A DNA stretch of 64,000 nucleotides from Deltaproteobacteria bacterium (GCA_016209105.1 JACQWR010000018.1:186001-250000), one strand, 5' to 3'. Positions 17,336-27,139 are shown, counted from the stretch's first letter. Notes: generated from the sequence alone by a model not told the origin. Numbers and translations are program-made.

Positions 17336-18229
17336 TCATTTTTTATTCTCTTTCACCAGCCGGAAATGCAATATTTCCATGACGTCGGCAATATTCCATG
17401 TGGCCTCGTCGGCATCCGAATAGGCAGAGCGCAGGTTCAGGTCGCCGATGCTCCTCAGCATGCGCTTGCTGGCCGGCGCCATGAAGGGCTCAAGCCCTGC
17501 CGCCCGTATCGTCTCGCTCAGTTCTTCCATCTCCTCGCTTCGCCTGCCCGCGCGGAAGGGGAGCCGGGGGAAATTGGATTCCATGAACGCGACGACCTCC
17601 GGGTAACTCTTGCGGTATCGCTCGACTATCTGATCCATGATACCCAGGGAATAGGCAGTCAGAAGCAACTCAGCGGAAAGCGCGCTGAGTCCCTTTGTGA
17701 GGCCTGCGTAGATCATCTTGAAGGCGGATGCCTGTCCCACTCGATCTCCCAGCAGCTCCACCCTGAGTCCGAAATCACTCAGAACCATGAATTCGGAAGC
17801 ATGGGGGCCGGAGACATAAAAGGTCGTTTTTATCTTCAACTTTGAAGAAGCGCCGATGATGCATCCATCCACGTATCTACCGCCGGCGGCCGACAGGACT
17901 TCTCCGATGGCGGTTGACGTCATGGGCGATATGGCATTTAAATCGACATACAGCACGGGTTTCCCCGTTTTGTTTGCGGCCGCGGCAATTGCGGAGGCAA
18001 CGGAAGGCGCGGCGGAAGGAACCACCACGGAAAAGACAATATCAGAGGCTGCAACCAGTTCTTCCATCGTCGGCAGGTCGGAAACGCCGCTTTTTGCCGC
18101 GAGATCACGGGTGCGCTGACTCCTGCCCTGAAGAACGGTAAGCACCCGGAGACCATTTTCTCCCAGCACCCCGGCAATTGCATGCCCCATTTCTCCGGTA
18201 CTGAGAATTGCCACAGCCTTCGGCCTCAT
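17336..18229 (-). CDS. NAD(P)-binding 6-phosphogluconate/3-hydroxyisobutyrate dehydrogenase-like protein with DUF1932 C-terminal domain
   Basis: 297 aa from ATG 18229 (GGAGG seven bases upstream; the frame extends to 18250). Rossmann domain ~1-160, with the C-terminal helical half (~170-280, SAFKMIYAGLTKGLSAL) containing the catalytic Lys position of beta-hydroxyacid dehydrogenases. The dinucleotide motif reads STGEMG rather than GxGxMG, so the first Gly is Ser, which may weaken or alter cofactor binding. Substrate unknown. Follows marC by 39 bases on the same strand. Confidence 0.75.
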   Translation of the reverse strand: MRPKAVAILSTGEMGHAIAGVLGENGLRVLTVLQGRSQRTRDLAAKSGVSDLPTMEELVAASDIVFSVVVPSAAPSVASAIAAAANKTGKPVLYVDLNAISPMTSTAIGEVLSAAGGRYVDGCIIGASSKLKIKTTFYVSGPHASEFMVLSDFGLRVELLGDRVGQASAFKMIYAGLTKGLSALSAELLLTAYSLGIMDQIVERYRKSYPEVVAFMESNFPRLPFRAGRRSEEMEELSETIRAAGLEPFMAPASKRMLRSIGDLNLRSAYSDADEATWNIADVMEILHFRLVKENKK

Positions 18230-18268
18230 ATTGCCTCCAGGTTTCTCCATGCTGTTCCGCCTTCCGGC

Positions 18269-18862
18269 TTATGGTTGCGCTGCGAGCAGACGCTGGACTC
18301 CTTTGATGAACATTTCCACGGCAACTGTGGTGAGCAGCATTCCCATCAGGCGTTCCAGCGCAGTCAGAAGGCGATCTCCGAGGAGACGATGCAGTCTCGA
18401 TGATGTAAGAACAATAACACCGGTGGCAAACCAAGCCAGCAAAACCGCTGCCAGCCATTCCGGCCAACGGGCGGGCTCACGGGCCATGAGCAGCAGGACG
18501 GTTGCTATTGCCGACGGGCCTGCAATGGAGGGGATCGCCAGAGGCACAATGAACGGCTCGGTGATTTTATCGGAGGCGAACACCCGCTCATACCCTCCGA
18601 AGATCATGTGTATGGCAATAAGAAAGAGGACAATCCCTCCGGCAATGCTGAGCGACGGTTCCGAGATCTGAAGGAGCTCAATCAGATACTGTCCCCCAAA
18701 GAGAAACACAATGAGTACCCCAAGGGCGACAAGCATCTCACGAACGATTACACGATTCTTTCTCTCCTCCGGCAAGCCCTTGAGGAGTATCAGGAAAAGC
18801 GGCACATTGCCGAACGGATCCAAAACGAGGAACAAGAGGACTGTCGCGGAAAGGAGAGACAT
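18269..18862 (-). CDS. MarC-family inner membrane protein
   Basis: 197 aa, six predicted membrane helices. N-terminal LFLVLDPFGNVPLFLILLKG and the central PLAIPSIAGPSAIATVLLL are characteristic of the MarC/UPF0056 family. The family has no established transport substrate; an old link to multiple antibiotic resistance was not confirmed. Probably co-transcribed with the dehydrogenase downstream. Confidence 0.88.
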   Translation of the reverse strand: MSLLSATVLLFLVLDPFGNVPLFLILLKGLPEERKNRVIVREMLVALGVLIVFLFGGQYLIELLQISEPSLSIAGGIVLFLIAIHMIFGGYERVFASDKITEPFIVPLAIPSIAGPSAIATVLLLMAREPARWPEWLAAVLLAWFATGVIVLTSSRLHRLLGDRLLTALERLMGMLLTTVAVEMFIKGVQRLLAAQP

Positions 18863-18916
18863 GGATTAACTCCTTTTCAGGGTTACGACCGGCGGGCGCA
18901 TTTACCGGCATCCCGC

Positions 18917-19537
18917 TTAGAGGGCTTCAGGAGACGGGGAGTGTTTGCCATCCCCCTTATCCCACCGGTAGAGGCGTAGCGGCGGGATGTTGAAAAATTC
19001 TACTTCAACCCTTGCCGGCCCGAGCAACGGGCGCGAAAGGTCATCAACCTGACTGCTCAATTGATATGCCACAAAACGTCCCCCGGGAACGAGAGCCGAT
19101 GAAATTGCCTTGAGGATTCGCGCGCCGGCGATGTGACTCATCGTGGAAAACGGTATCCCGGAAACCACCACATCGGGGGCCGCCAGGCCGTAGAGAAAAA
19201 TGGCATTCTGAAGCTCCTGGGCGCTCCCGCGGTGGACTATCAGTCGTTCGTCCTTTATACGCCCAAGCAATGCACAGAAGTGGGGGTTAATCTCCATAAT
19301 CAGGAGCTTCGCATCCGGCGACATCGCGGCAAGGATCGCCTTCGTCGTACCGCCAGTGCCAGCCCCCAGTTCCACCACTGTCCGGGCACGTCGAATCTCT
19401 GCCAGTTCCACGACGCGACGCTCGAGAAAACGCGAGCTGGGAATGATGGAAGCCACCTGGCGAGGATTCTTCAGAAATTCCTGTAGAAAGACAGCGCGAT
19501 CGCTCTTTTTTGTCTGTGCCCGTTCTTCTCCGTGCAT
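18917..19537 (-). CDS. SAM-dependent methyltransferase, phospholipid N-methyltransferase-like
   Basis: About 206 aa (frame open to GTG 19546; ATG 19537 chosen). Class I Rossmann methyltransferase with motif I VVELGAGTGGTTKAI, motif II LIMEINPHF and motif IV VVSGIPFSTM. N-terminal FLQEFLKNPRQVASIIPSS is typical of the PmtA-like family related to KsgA, which methylates phosphatidylethanolamine. A different lipid-like substrate is possible. Separated from marC by 54 bases. Confidence 0.75.
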   Translation of the reverse strand: MHGEERAQTKKSDRAVFLQEFLKNPRQVASIIPSSRFLERRVVELAEIRRARTVVELGAGTGGTTKAILAAMSPDAKLLIMEINPHFCALLGRIKDERLIVHRGSAQELQNAIFLYGLAAPDVVVSGIPFSTMSHIAGARILKAISSALVPGGRFVAYQLSSQVDDLSRPLLGPARVEVEFFNIPPLRLYRWDKGDGKHSPSPEAL

Positions 19538-19572
19538 AACGTTCACTCTGCTGAATAAATCATGCGTTTATT

Positions 19573-19773
19573 TCAGTCTTCGTACGTTATCACCCGTATA
19601 ATTCCAATTGTCCCACCATTGTCGCCGGTAGTGGGGGAATCGGAAACCGATATAACCTTCTTTATGCCGTTTTTGGCAATGAAATCGTTGACCGCATCGT
19701 CAAGGGTCTTGAGTTCCTGCATCGTTTTCATCGGTCGTATTTCCATGCCAAAAGATTTAACTTTAATCGCCAT
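19573..19773 (-). CDS. Small conserved protein, function unknown
   Basis: 66 aa from the ATG at 19773, preceded by GAGAGGGGG. Sequence is a mix of charged and small residues (IRPMKTMQELKTLDDAVNDF, then VISVSDSPTTGDNGGTIG) with no Cys, membrane segment or known motif. Resembles a compact alpha/beta protein. Lies 35 bases before the methyltransferase on the same strand. Confidence 0.6.
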   Translation of the reverse strand: MAIKVKSFGMEIRPMKTMQELKTLDDAVNDFIAKNGIKKVISVSDSPTTGDNGGTIGIIRVITYED

Positions 19774-19818
19774 GGGCACCCCCTCTCAGTAAGCATGATC
19801 ATCTTCAGCGTGCGAATC

Positions 19819-19855
19819 CGGCCGCAAGTTGCGGGATACGCGAACGCTGCTGAAT
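19819..19855. repeat. Palindromic element, family A (copy 6)
   Basis: CCGCAAGTTGCGGGATACGC then GAACGCTGCTGAATA; matches the CGGCAAGCTGCGGGGTATGCG part of the 52036 copy. In the 220-base gap between the YyaL gene and the small protein; nothing else was recognised there. Confidence 0.5.
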
Positions 19856-19998
19856 ACGCGGCAGTTCTGGTAACTGAGAAATATTTCTTCGACAAGAATT
19901 CGTGTTAGGCAAACTGAGTATATGAAAATGGCGTCAGCGTGTCAAGGAAAGGTAACCACTGAAAAGCAAACTACAAAATAGCGCCGCGCTATCCGCAA

Positions 19999-22062
19999 TC
20001 ATTGCGTTAACAGAAAATCTATCTCATCGCCCTCGGTCAGAGGCTCCTTGCAGGTAAAATTCTCGCAAACGTAAACGGCCGTCTTTCCATGGACAGGGCC
20101 TTTCCCCTGCAAGGACGGAATCAGAAGCGGCATGTCTTTATCCCCCGAATCGCAAAACAGAACAACCGCATTGGGGAGATAGTGACGGAAAACCCTTTTT
20201 TTAAATTCCCCAAGAGACGGGGCGGTCTTTTCGCCCGCCAGCACGATCTCCTTAGCCCCGGCGAAATAATAATCAAGGGCACAGAGAAGCTGGCTGAAGG
20301 CAGAGGGAGATTCGGCAGCCATTGTGGATGCGTTTTGAAAAACATGTTCCGCCTTGACGCGATACTCATCACGACCGGTTACCACCGCCAGCTTGAGGAG
20401 ATCCAAGGCCGCCAGAGAGTTGCCGGAAGGCGTGGCGCTGTCATAAAAATCTTTTGTGCGGACAATAAGTTTCTCATGATCCTTTGCGGTAAAAAAGAAC
20501 GCCCCATTTTCATCATCCCAGAAAAGCTCTATCATCACCGCGGCAAGTTCCGTCGCCTTCTTCAGCCATTTGAAATCAAACGTGGACTGGTAAAGCTCGA
20601 TGAAGGAATCAATTACACAGGCGTAGTCATCCAGATATCCGTCTAATGGCGCCCGCCCGTCTTTATAGGAATGGAGTAATTTCCCCTCCCGGTAGAGATG
20701 CGTCAACATGAAGTCGCCATTCTTCTCCGCAACCAGAAGATAATCGGGACGATCCCACGCCCGTGCCGCTTTCGCAAAAGCCGACAGCATCAGGCCATTC
20801 CAACCGGCCAGGGCTTTTTCATCGCGATAGGGTTTCACCCGCGCCTCCCGGGCCATCCTTATTTTCTTCTTTGACTCCCGGATAAACTCCTCCACCTGCT
20901 CTGCGGTAGTGCCGACCCGTTTTGCCACCTGTTCATACGTCCTGGAACCGGTAAGTATGTTTCCTCCCTCGAAATTGCCCGGTTGGGTAACTCCATAATA
21001 CTGACAGAACAACTCACCCTCTTTTTCCCCTAAAATGGATTTTATTTCCTTCTCGGTCCAGACGTAATATTTCCCCTCCGCTCCTTCGCTGTCGGCATCC
21101 TGAGTCGAATAAAATTCGCCGTCCTCGCCCGTCATCTCACGGATAACATAATCAAGCGAATCTTCCGCAATCTGCCGGTAAAAGGGATTCTTCGTGATCT
21201 GGTAGGCATCAACATAAAGTGAAACGAGCAGGGCGTTGTCGTAGAGCATCTTTTCAAAATGCGGCACCAACCAATGATCGTCCACCGTGTACCGGTGGAA
21301 CCCTCCCCCCACCTGGTCATAAATTCCCCCTTCGGCCATTTTCCTGAGGGTCAACTCCGTCATTTCCCGGGCGCTCTTATCCTTGGCGCGGTGGGAATAT
21401 CTGAAAAAAAAGGAAAGGGACATGGCGCTGGGAAATTTTGGCGCGCCGCCGAACCCGCCGTGGCGGTGGTCAAAATTGCGGGACAACTTCCTAAAGGCGC
21501 TTTCGAGAATGGCCTCGGAAAAAGCCTCCCCGGATTGTGCCGCACTATTTATTTCACGCAAATTCTGGAGTATCACCCCGGCACTTTGCCGAATCTGCCC
21601 GGGATTCTTCCGATAGGCGTCGGATAGGGCGAGCAGCACTCGCTGAAAACCGGGGATCCCCTGACGGTCCTCAGGCGGGAAATACGTGCCGCCGTAAAAG
21701 GGAACGCCATCGGGGGTGAGAAATACCGTCATGGGCCAGCCCCCCTGGCCCGTAAGCATTTGTACGCACTGCATATAAATGCCGTCAAGATCCGGCCGCT
21801 CTTCCCTATCCACCTTAATGTTGATGTAATGCTCATTCATGATCGCGGCGATTTCCTCATTCTCAAAGGACTCCCTCTCCATAACATGGCACCAGTGGCA
21901 GGCTGAATAACCGATGCTCAGCAGAACTGGTTTGTTCTCCTGTTGCGATTTTGTGAAGGCCTCGTCACCCCAGGGAAACCAGTCCACCGGATTATGGGCG
22001 TGCTGCAGTAAATAGGGACTGGTCTCTCCGGCAAGACGATTGGTATGCGTATTGGTGCTCAT
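19999..22062 (-). CDS. Thioredoxin-fold DUF255 protein (YyaL / SSP411 family)
   Basis: 687 aa, normal length. N-terminal thioredoxin-like domain (~1-165) beginning [21 protein letters not shown] with the redox motif ACHWCHVM, then an alpha/alpha toroid resembling N-acylglucosamine epimerases ([20 protein letters not shown]). The family is widespread and its function is unsettled. Own promoter (22087-22115) and AAGGAGGG before the start; monocistronic. Confidence 0.9.
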   Translation of the reverse strand: MSTNTHTNRLAGETSPYLLQHAHNPVDWFPWGDEAFTKSQQENKPVLLSIGYSACHWCHVMERESFENEEIAAIMNEHYINIKVDREERPDLDGIYMQCVQMLTGQGGWPMTVFLTPDGVPFYGGTYFPPEDRQGIPGFQRVLLALSDAYRKNPGQIRQSAGVILQNLREINSAAQSGEAFSEAILESAFRKLSRNFDHRHGGFGGAPKFPSAMSLSFFFRYSHRAKDKSAREMTELTLRKMAEGGIYDQVGGGFHRYTVDDHWLVPHFEKMLYDNALLVSLYVDAYQITKNPFYRQIAEDSLDYVIREMTGEDGEFYSTQDADSEGAEGKYYVWTEKEIKSILGEKEGELFCQYYGVTQPGNFEGGNILTGSRTYEQVAKRVGTTAEQVEEFIRESKKKIRMAREARVKPYRDEKALAGWNGLMLSAFAKAARAWDRPDYLLVAEKNGDFMLTHLYREGKLLHSYKDGRAPLDGYLDDYACVIDSFIELYQSTFDFKWLKKATELAAVMIELFWDDENGAFFFTAKDHEKLIVRTKDFYDSATPSGNSLAALDLLKLAVVTGRDEYRVKAEHVFQNASTMAAESPSAFSQLLCALDYYFAGAKEIVLAGEKTAPSLGEFKKRVFRHYLPNAVVLFCDSGDKDMPLLIPSLQGKGPVHGKTAVYVCENFTCKEPLTEGDEIDFLLTQ

Positions 22063-22086
22063 CTATTCCCTCCTTTTGTTAGAGAG

Positions 22087-22115
22087 AATATATGCAGCCG
22101 ATCACGTGCGGTCAA
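22087..22115 (-). promoter_or_regulatory. Sigma70-type promoter for the YyaL-family gene
   Basis: Read on the minus strand: TTGACC (22115-22110), 17-base spacer, TATATT (22092-22087), about 25 bases before the start codon. Confidence 0.6.
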
Positions 22116-22176
22116 GCGCAGTTGCCTCATAATAGAATATTATCGAGAGGGTATGGGGGGAAATCCCGATTCCGCC

Positions 22177-22204
22177 TTGACACATCCCGATAGAGTATTA
22201 TATT
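22177..22204 (+). promoter_or_regulatory. Sigma70-type promoter for the radical SAM / MBL-GNAT pair
   Basis: TTGACA (22177-22182), 16-base spacer, TATATT (22199-22204). The transcript leader would carry the palindromic element at 22211-22251. Confidence 0.6.
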
Positions 22205-22210
22205 CATTAC

Positions 22211-22251
22211 GAATCGAAGATTCTCCGCAGCGTGCTCAAGGAGAGCTTCAC
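22211..22251. repeat. Palindromic element, family A (copy 7)
   Basis: GAATCGAAGATTCTCCGCAG followed by CGTGCTCAAGGAGAGCTTCA. Occupies the 5' leader of the radical SAM gene; nearly identical to the copy inside the SPOR gene. Confidence 0.75.
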
Positions 22252-22271
22252 ACAGACACACAGGAAAAACC

Positions 22272-23267
22272 ATGAGTGAAAAAATAATCATGCTGAGGGG
22301 CAACGGGGACTTTACCGTAGAACAGTTCCTGGACATCATGGAAGGAAAAAACGAAAAACGTCTGATGCTTTCCCTGGGACTGACGACGGGACCGGGTTGC
22401 AATATGGATTGTATCTACTGTTACAACGAAAGCGGACGGACGGAAGCAGGCAGACCCGTGCGGCATCGCATGAAATTCGCGGACTATGAAAAAGCCATCC
22501 TGGAGTCATCATCGCTGGGGGCTCAATCGGTGATCCTGGTGGGCGTCGGAGAAACAATGATGGACAAAAACTTTCGGAAACTGATCGAGTTGATCAGTAC
22601 CGAAGGCATGATACCGCTTATATTCACCAACGGCACGCTGCTCACCAGAGAGACGGCGAACTTCCTGTACAAGCATGGCACGAGCATATACTTGGCGCTG
22701 GATAGCACTCGGGAGAACGTGTTCGATAAAATAACAGGCTCAAAAGGGATGCTTCCCGTTGTTCTGCAAGGAGTAGACAACTGTCTGGAAGCAGGTTTCG
22801 GAAAAACGACGGTGCGCAACGGACACTCCGTAACGGACTTCGCCGTGAACACGATGCTCATGAAATCGAACATGAATTATCTGGACGAAATTGAAGACTT
22901 TTGCCAAGAAAAAGGGTTGTTGTTTACCTGCCGTTTTCCGGAAAAGATCGGCGCCGCATGTTCCTACTGGGAAAGCCATATTGCCGCAACAGTCGAGGAA
23001 GAAAACCTTATGCGGAATATAGCGGAGAAGCATTCCGCGGGTGGGGAAGTATTCCGGACGGACAGCGGTTGCCTTTTCTGGATGGCAGGCGTGTTACTGG
23101 GCATTGACGGACAGGTAAGGCTTTGCTATTCCGTCAATAACCGCAAGGACATGGGGAATATTAAGCAAGACAGCATGCGCACCATTATCAGAAGAAAACG
23201 GGAATTGTATCCTCCGCAAAAGGATTATTTCTGTCCGCTCCACCTGGAAATCTCCGCAAATCCATAA
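22272..23267 (+). CDS. Radical SAM protein with SPASM-like C terminus
   Basis: 331 aa. The radical SAM cluster motif is CNMDCIYC (C-x3-C-x2-C) at residues ~41-48, followed by a YN aromatic and the SAM-binding VGVGETMMD region. The C terminus has Cys residues in SGCLFWMAG, RLCYSV and YFCPLH, suggesting one extra Fe-S cluster of SPASM/twitch type as in peptide-modifying or anaerobic sulfatase-maturing enzymes. It is followed after 24 bases by the MBL-GNAT fusion, probably in one transcript. No precursor peptide is evident. Substrate unknown. Confidence 0.85.
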   Translation: MSEKIIMLRGNGDFTVEQFLDIMEGKNEKRLMLSLGLTTGPGCNMDCIYCYNESGRTEAGRPVRHRMKFADYEKAILESSSLGAQSVILVGVGETMMDKNFRKLIELISTEGMIPLIFTNGTLLTRETANFLYKHGTSIYLALDSTRENVFDKITGSKGMLPVVLQGVDNCLEAGFGKTTVRNGHSVTDFAVNTMLMKSNMNYLDEIEDFCQEKGLLFTCRFPEKIGAACSYWESHIAATVEEENLMRNIAEKHSAGGEVFRTDSGCLFWMAGVLLGIDGQVRLCYSVNNRKDMGNIKQDSMRTIIRRKRELYPPQKDYFCPLHLEISANP

Positions 23268-23291
23268 AGGATCCGAATAACGGCAAAAAAT

Positions 23292-24677
23292 ATGCAGATA
23301 CAACTATACAGAAGCCTTGTGCGTCCGCCATGGTTGGCAAAGGGGTCATTCCCCGACAGAAACCCCAATATTTCGTATGTGCTCCATCCCGATGGTAAAA
23401 ACGCGCACGGCATTCTGATTGACGCCGGCAGCGGCCTGGAAACCTTGTTGCACGATCTCACGGAAAAGCGCTTCTCGCTGGATACCGTGCTGCTGACCCA
23501 TACGCACCATGACCATGTTTTTTTATTGCCGGAATTGGTAAAAATATCCCCCGGCATAAAAATAGGCGTACATAAATCAGCGCTGGCACATCTTGTGTCT
23601 CGAGGATACGATAACCTTCTTCCCCTGGACGAAGGAATGGCGGTTGGAACCGAAGAGATTTCTTTAACGGTGCTCCATGCACCCGGCCATACAACCGACT
23701 CCATCTGTTTCTGGGACAGGGAGGGCGGCAATTTTTTCTCCGGCGATGTCATCTTCGGAGGCAACATCGGCTGCAGCGACTACAGCAATGGCGGGAATCG
23801 GAACGTTTTTTATCAGACCATCGTCCGCCTGCTGAAACTATTGCCGCCTCATACCAGCATCTACCCCGGACATTACTCGGAAATCCACCAAGCTTCGCCT
23901 CCTTATAATCTTGCGGAGGAAGAAAAGGAAAATCCCTATCTGACAAACGCGCTGCAAGGGGAAAGAGGGCTTTTCGACCGGGCACTCAAGATATTTTCAG
24001 CGGATTTTGAAATCAATGACTACGTCCCGCTCGACGAAAAGGACATGGACAAAATTGTGACGCTGGAAAAAGAGATATGGATCCCGGAACTGCAGGCAAG
24101 CCGTGATACAATCCTCACCAGATTGCGCCATGGACACCGACTGCTGGGCGGTGTCCATGAGGGCGAACTTTCCGGAATGATCGGATGGTGCTATTCGGAA
24201 TATTCTCTCTCCGAAGGCAGTGAGAAATTCCCCCGTACCTTCGCACAATTTTCCACGTGCGAATCCTGCCGATCGCCGAAAAACAATTCCGCATTCATTT
24301 ATAATGTCGGCATCGCGCCGTCCGCAAGAGGGAAAGGCATGGGAAGCCGGCTTCTGCAACGGGCATTTGAGGAAATAAGGAACGGAAAAATCTCCGAGGT
24401 GTTTCTCGACAGTCGGCTGCCATCATATAACGGGAGCCTGCATCATGCTCACGAAACCGTCCCCCCAAACCACCTGTTCAGGGATGCCATTGACCGGCAT
24501 TTAAACAAGAACCTGTTCCCCGGCGAGGAGCAGTTTGCCCTTGACCCGGCCATACGCTTTTACCTGAAAAACGGCTTCAAACCATGGCTCATCATGCGGA
24601 ATTTTATAGAAGACGCACCCAGCGGCAACATGAGGGTAATCTGTTACCTGAACCTGGAAGCGGATGCAGAACCATAA
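23292..24677 (+). CDS. Metallo-beta-lactamase fold / GNAT acetyltransferase fusion protein
   Basis: 461 aa in two domains. N-terminal MBL-fold hydrolase (~1-215): metal motif THTHHDH, then HAPGHTTDS, FSGDVIF and PGHYSE supply the remaining ligands, so two metals are expected. C-terminal GNAT (~250-455): acetyl-CoA motif A NVGIAPSARGKGMGSRLLQR and RFYLKNGFKP near the end. The GNAT carries an insertion of ~60 residues (LPSYNGSLHHAHETVPPNHL). The pairing suggests hydrolysis followed by acylation of the same small molecule, made or modified by the adjacent radical SAM enzyme; this is inference. Confidence 0.82.
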   Translation: MQIQLYRSLVRPPWLAKGSFPDRNPNISYVLHPDGKNAHGILIDAGSGLETLLHDLTEKRFSLDTVLLTHTHHDHVFLLPELVKISPGIKIGVHKSALAHLVSRGYDNLLPLDEGMAVGTEEISLTVLHAPGHTTDSICFWDREGGNFFSGDVIFGGNIGCSDYSNGGNRNVFYQTIVRLLKLLPPHTSIYPGHYSEIHQASPPYNLAEEEKENPYLTNALQGERGLFDRALKIFSADFEINDYVPLDEKDMDKIVTLEKEIWIPELQASRDTILTRLRHGHRLLGGVHEGELSGMIGWCYSEYSLSEGSEKFPRTFAQFSTCESCRSPKNNSAFIYNVGIAPSARGKGMGSRLLQRAFEEIRNGKISEVFLDSRLPSYNGSLHHAHETVPPNHLFRDAIDRHLNKNLFPGEEQFALDPAIRFYLKNGFKPWLIMRNFIEDAPSGNMRVICYLNLEADAEP

Positions 24678-24705
24678 AGCTTAGTACATCATTTCACCAG
24701 TTCGG

Positions 24706-24780
24706 TGTCCTATTGACCGAAGGGAGATATCTTATCACTGTGCATTCTAATGAAGATTTCTCACTTTGTTCGAAATGACA
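24706..24780. repeat. MITE-like hairpin element, family B (copy 1)
   Basis: Ends are imperfect inverted repeats (TGTCCTATTGA and TCGAAATGACA); inside are GGAGATATCTT and AAGATTTCTC, which also pair. Same plan as 54598-54674. Lies in the gap between convergent genes. Confidence 0.6.
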
Positions 24781-24811
24781 ATACTGCATGTGTATTTGTG
24801 CAATGATGGAC

Positions 24812-25285
24812 TTAGTTGTCGGTAAGGAAATCAGCCTCGTAGAGGTCTTCTATGGCCTGAATGTGACGGGTCTCATCAACCAGAAGCGTTTCAAATATAC
24901 CGGCCATCGGCGCTCCTTTGCATCCCTCGGACATCCTTTTATAGAAGTCCACCGCCCCCTTTTCGAGGTGGATCGCATACGTCATGACTTCCCGGACATC
25001 AGAATCAGGACGCAGCGCTTTTTTTGCAAGTACATAATCGAGGCCCATCGTGGCAACGGAACGTTTCATTTTCTGTTCATCGCCCATGCGCCCTTCCAGC
25101 AGCGCCCGCTCTATGCTATGCTTATGCTCCAGTTCATCAAGCGCGAATCCTCTGAGAATCTTCCGTGCATTCTTGTTTTTTACGATGCGTATCGCTTCCA
25201 GGTAATGCCGGAACGACTCTTCCTCCATTTTGATAGCCAGTTCCATGGCTGCCTCAAACGTATAACAGCTTTCCGCTTCGCCCAT
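24812..25285 (-). CDS. Ferritin-like diiron protein (rubrerythrin-like domain)
   Basis: 157 aa, four-helix bundle with the diiron ligand pattern: EEESFRHY, DELEHKH, HLEKGAVDFY and DETRHIQ. No C-terminal rubredoxin Cys motif, so it is an erythrin/ferritin-like protein rather than full rubrerythrin. Likely handles peroxide or iron in an anaerobe. AGGAGGAGAGG lies before the ATG. It is 56 bases downstream of the FG-GAP gene on the same strand. Confidence 0.85.
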   Translation of the reverse strand: MGEAESCYTFEAAMELAIKMEEESFRHYLEAIRIVKNKNARKILRGFALDELEHKHSIERALLEGRMGDEQKMKRSVATMGLDYVLAKKALRPDSDVREVMTYAIHLEKGAVDFYKRMSEGCKGAPMAGIFETLLVDETRHIQAIEDLYEADFLTDN

Positions 25286-25341
25286 GTTTTCCTCTCCTCC
25301 TGTTTGCCGTGTGCAGACGTCACTGCTAACGAAGTATGCCC

Positions 25342-27033
25342 CTACTGGATCATCCGGTAAAAAATGACCACGCTTCTTTCCTGCAACGACATGCCCACCG
25401 ATAGAACCAGAGCAATCACGATCTCCTTCTTCCCATCGTTATCAATATCTTTGAACTGGTAGTCGGCGACGTAACCATTGATCTTCCTCGTCTTCCAGTT
25501 TTCCAGCATGCCAAGTCCGTCCCACTCGAGACTGTATATTTCGCTGGCGGTAAACATTCTTGTATTTTTCAAAATACGCCCCGATGCCGATAAATTCTTC
25601 ACGATGATTATTTCATTTTTCCCGTCTTTGTTGAGATCGTTCGTAAGAATTCTAAGGCCAATGAATGACAGCCTGTCAAGACTATCCTCCGGCGATCCAC
25701 TCCCTGACATGATGAAAACATTGCTCCCACCAAAGACATCGTCGCTTTTCCAAAGCTTTTCTTTGCTGCCGCCAAAAATATCAAGCTTGGAAAGGGGTTT
25801 CGTCGTTTTGTCGTAGACATTGAGATAGTCGGAATCATCGAGGGCGATTACTTTTTCACTGGTTCCCGGTCCGAGTGTATCCAGGGTAAGCCCGTAAACG
25901 GAAAGCCCCTCGGGTATGCTCATTCTGCTGCCAGCCTTGTATATGCCGTTATTCCAGATTATCTCATGAATAGGCGTATTAAACACGGTATCTGTCCCCC
26001 GTTCCTGTCCCAGCAGGAGGACCATTCCCGCAGAATCGGTAATAACCCTCAGAAACCAAGGCATATTGGCGGCAATCTGCACAAATTTACCCTCTTTGAA
26101 TTCCAGCACGAAAGAGTTGAGATAATCGCGGTGTATACTGGTAACAATGATCTCTCGGATACCGTTGCCGTTTATATCCGCCACATCGAGTGAAAGATAA
26201 TTATCTGACAAGTTACCGTGAATAGTCTGCAGAAGCACCAAGTCGCCCCCCTTCTGGGGGTATTGGTAGACCATAACGTTGTAACTGTCGATGGTCACGA
26301 CTTCATTGACGCCGTCGCCGTTTACATCGCCCACATCCATGCCCCTAAATGTTGTGGCGAACTTCTGGCTCATCCAGAATCCCTTCCTGTCAATGGGCTC
26401 GCTGGAATTAATGAAATCAGCATTGATGGGCGCTGAAGTAAAAGTGCCTCTGCGCCTTGATTTCATTCCCGCAATAATTTCTGATTCACGCGAGACCGAC
26501 GGCGCTTGTGCCTTCACACCGTCGGGAGAAGGAACGGCGGAAGATGCGGAGGGGACTGAACCAAGAATATAGGAATCAATCCGCTGGGCAAAGTCATTTA
26601 TCTTGGGAATAACCTCATCCATACCCTGGGACTGGACAAAGGCGGTGACTACCGCCTTGTTGGTCTTGATATCAACGAGTTTTCCGTCAATGCTGAGACT
26701 GTTCCCTATTTTTGTAATACTGCCCCAGACAATAAAATCCACGTTCATCTTCTTGCCGAACCCATACGCGTCCGCCAGGCTCAATTCCTTGCCCGAAGGA
26801 GTTTTCAACACATCAAGGACTGCGTCCTTGGCAGCCACTTCTATCTTGTCGGCAACGGAAATACGGGAAGAAAGCATGTCCCATATGCCACTGCGCACAT
26901 AGTCAATGTTTTCCGCGCTGTGCACATTAAAAGGAAGAACGGCAATGCTCGTTTTATCCTTGGCCCCCGAAAATTCCTCCAAGGCAAACGTCAAAGAAAG
27001 TACAGCTATGACTACGAATAACGCTTTCTTCAT
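25342..27033 (-). CDS. Exported FG-GAP/VCBS repeat protein with TolB/FlgO-like N-terminal domain
   Basis: 563 aa. Signal peptide (KKALFVVIAVLSLTFALEEF), then a domain (~28-155) with SIAVLPFNV and VDFIVWGSITKIG typical of the TolB-N/FlgO fold, then a Ser/Pro-rich linker and a beta-propeller with Ca-binding-type loops (DVGDVNGDGVNEVV, DVADINGNGIREII, DLNKDGKNEIII, DIDNDGKKEIVIA). Likely periplasmic or surface-exposed. The family has no assigned reaction. Strong ribosome site (GAGGAG) before the ATG. Confidence 0.8.
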   Translation of the reverse strand: MKKALFVVIAVLSLTFALEEFSGAKDKTSIAVLPFNVHSAENIDYVRSGIWDMLSSRISVADKIEVAAKDAVLDVLKTPSGKELSLADAYGFGKKMNVDFIVWGSITKIGNSLSIDGKLVDIKTNKAVVTAFVQSQGMDEVIPKINDFAQRIDSYILGSVPSASSAVPSPDGVKAQAPSVSRESEIIAGMKSRRRGTFTSAPINADFINSSEPIDRKGFWMSQKFATTFRGMDVGDVNGDGVNEVVTIDSYNVMVYQYPQKGGDLVLLQTIHGNLSDNYLSLDVADINGNGIREIIVTSIHRDYLNSFVLEFKEGKFVQIAANMPWFLRVITDSAGMVLLLGQERGTDTVFNTPIHEIIWNNGIYKAGSRMSIPEGLSVYGLTLDTLGPGTSEKVIALDDSDYLNVYDKTTKPLSKLDIFGGSKEKLWKSDDVFGGSNVFIMSGSGSPEDSLDRLSFIGLRILTNDLNKDGKNEIIIVKNLSASGRILKNTRMFTASEIYSLEWDGLGMLENWKTRKINGYVADYQFKDIDNDGKKEIVIALVLSVGMSLQERSVVIFYRMIQ

Positions 27034-27139
27034 ATTCTTTTCTCCTCATTGCGGCATATTGCCCTGCGTCGCAGAGCCTTTTAACACGTGATGTTCTCGT
27101 AAAAAGGTACTAAGCAGATGGGCATTTTTCAACAGCGTG

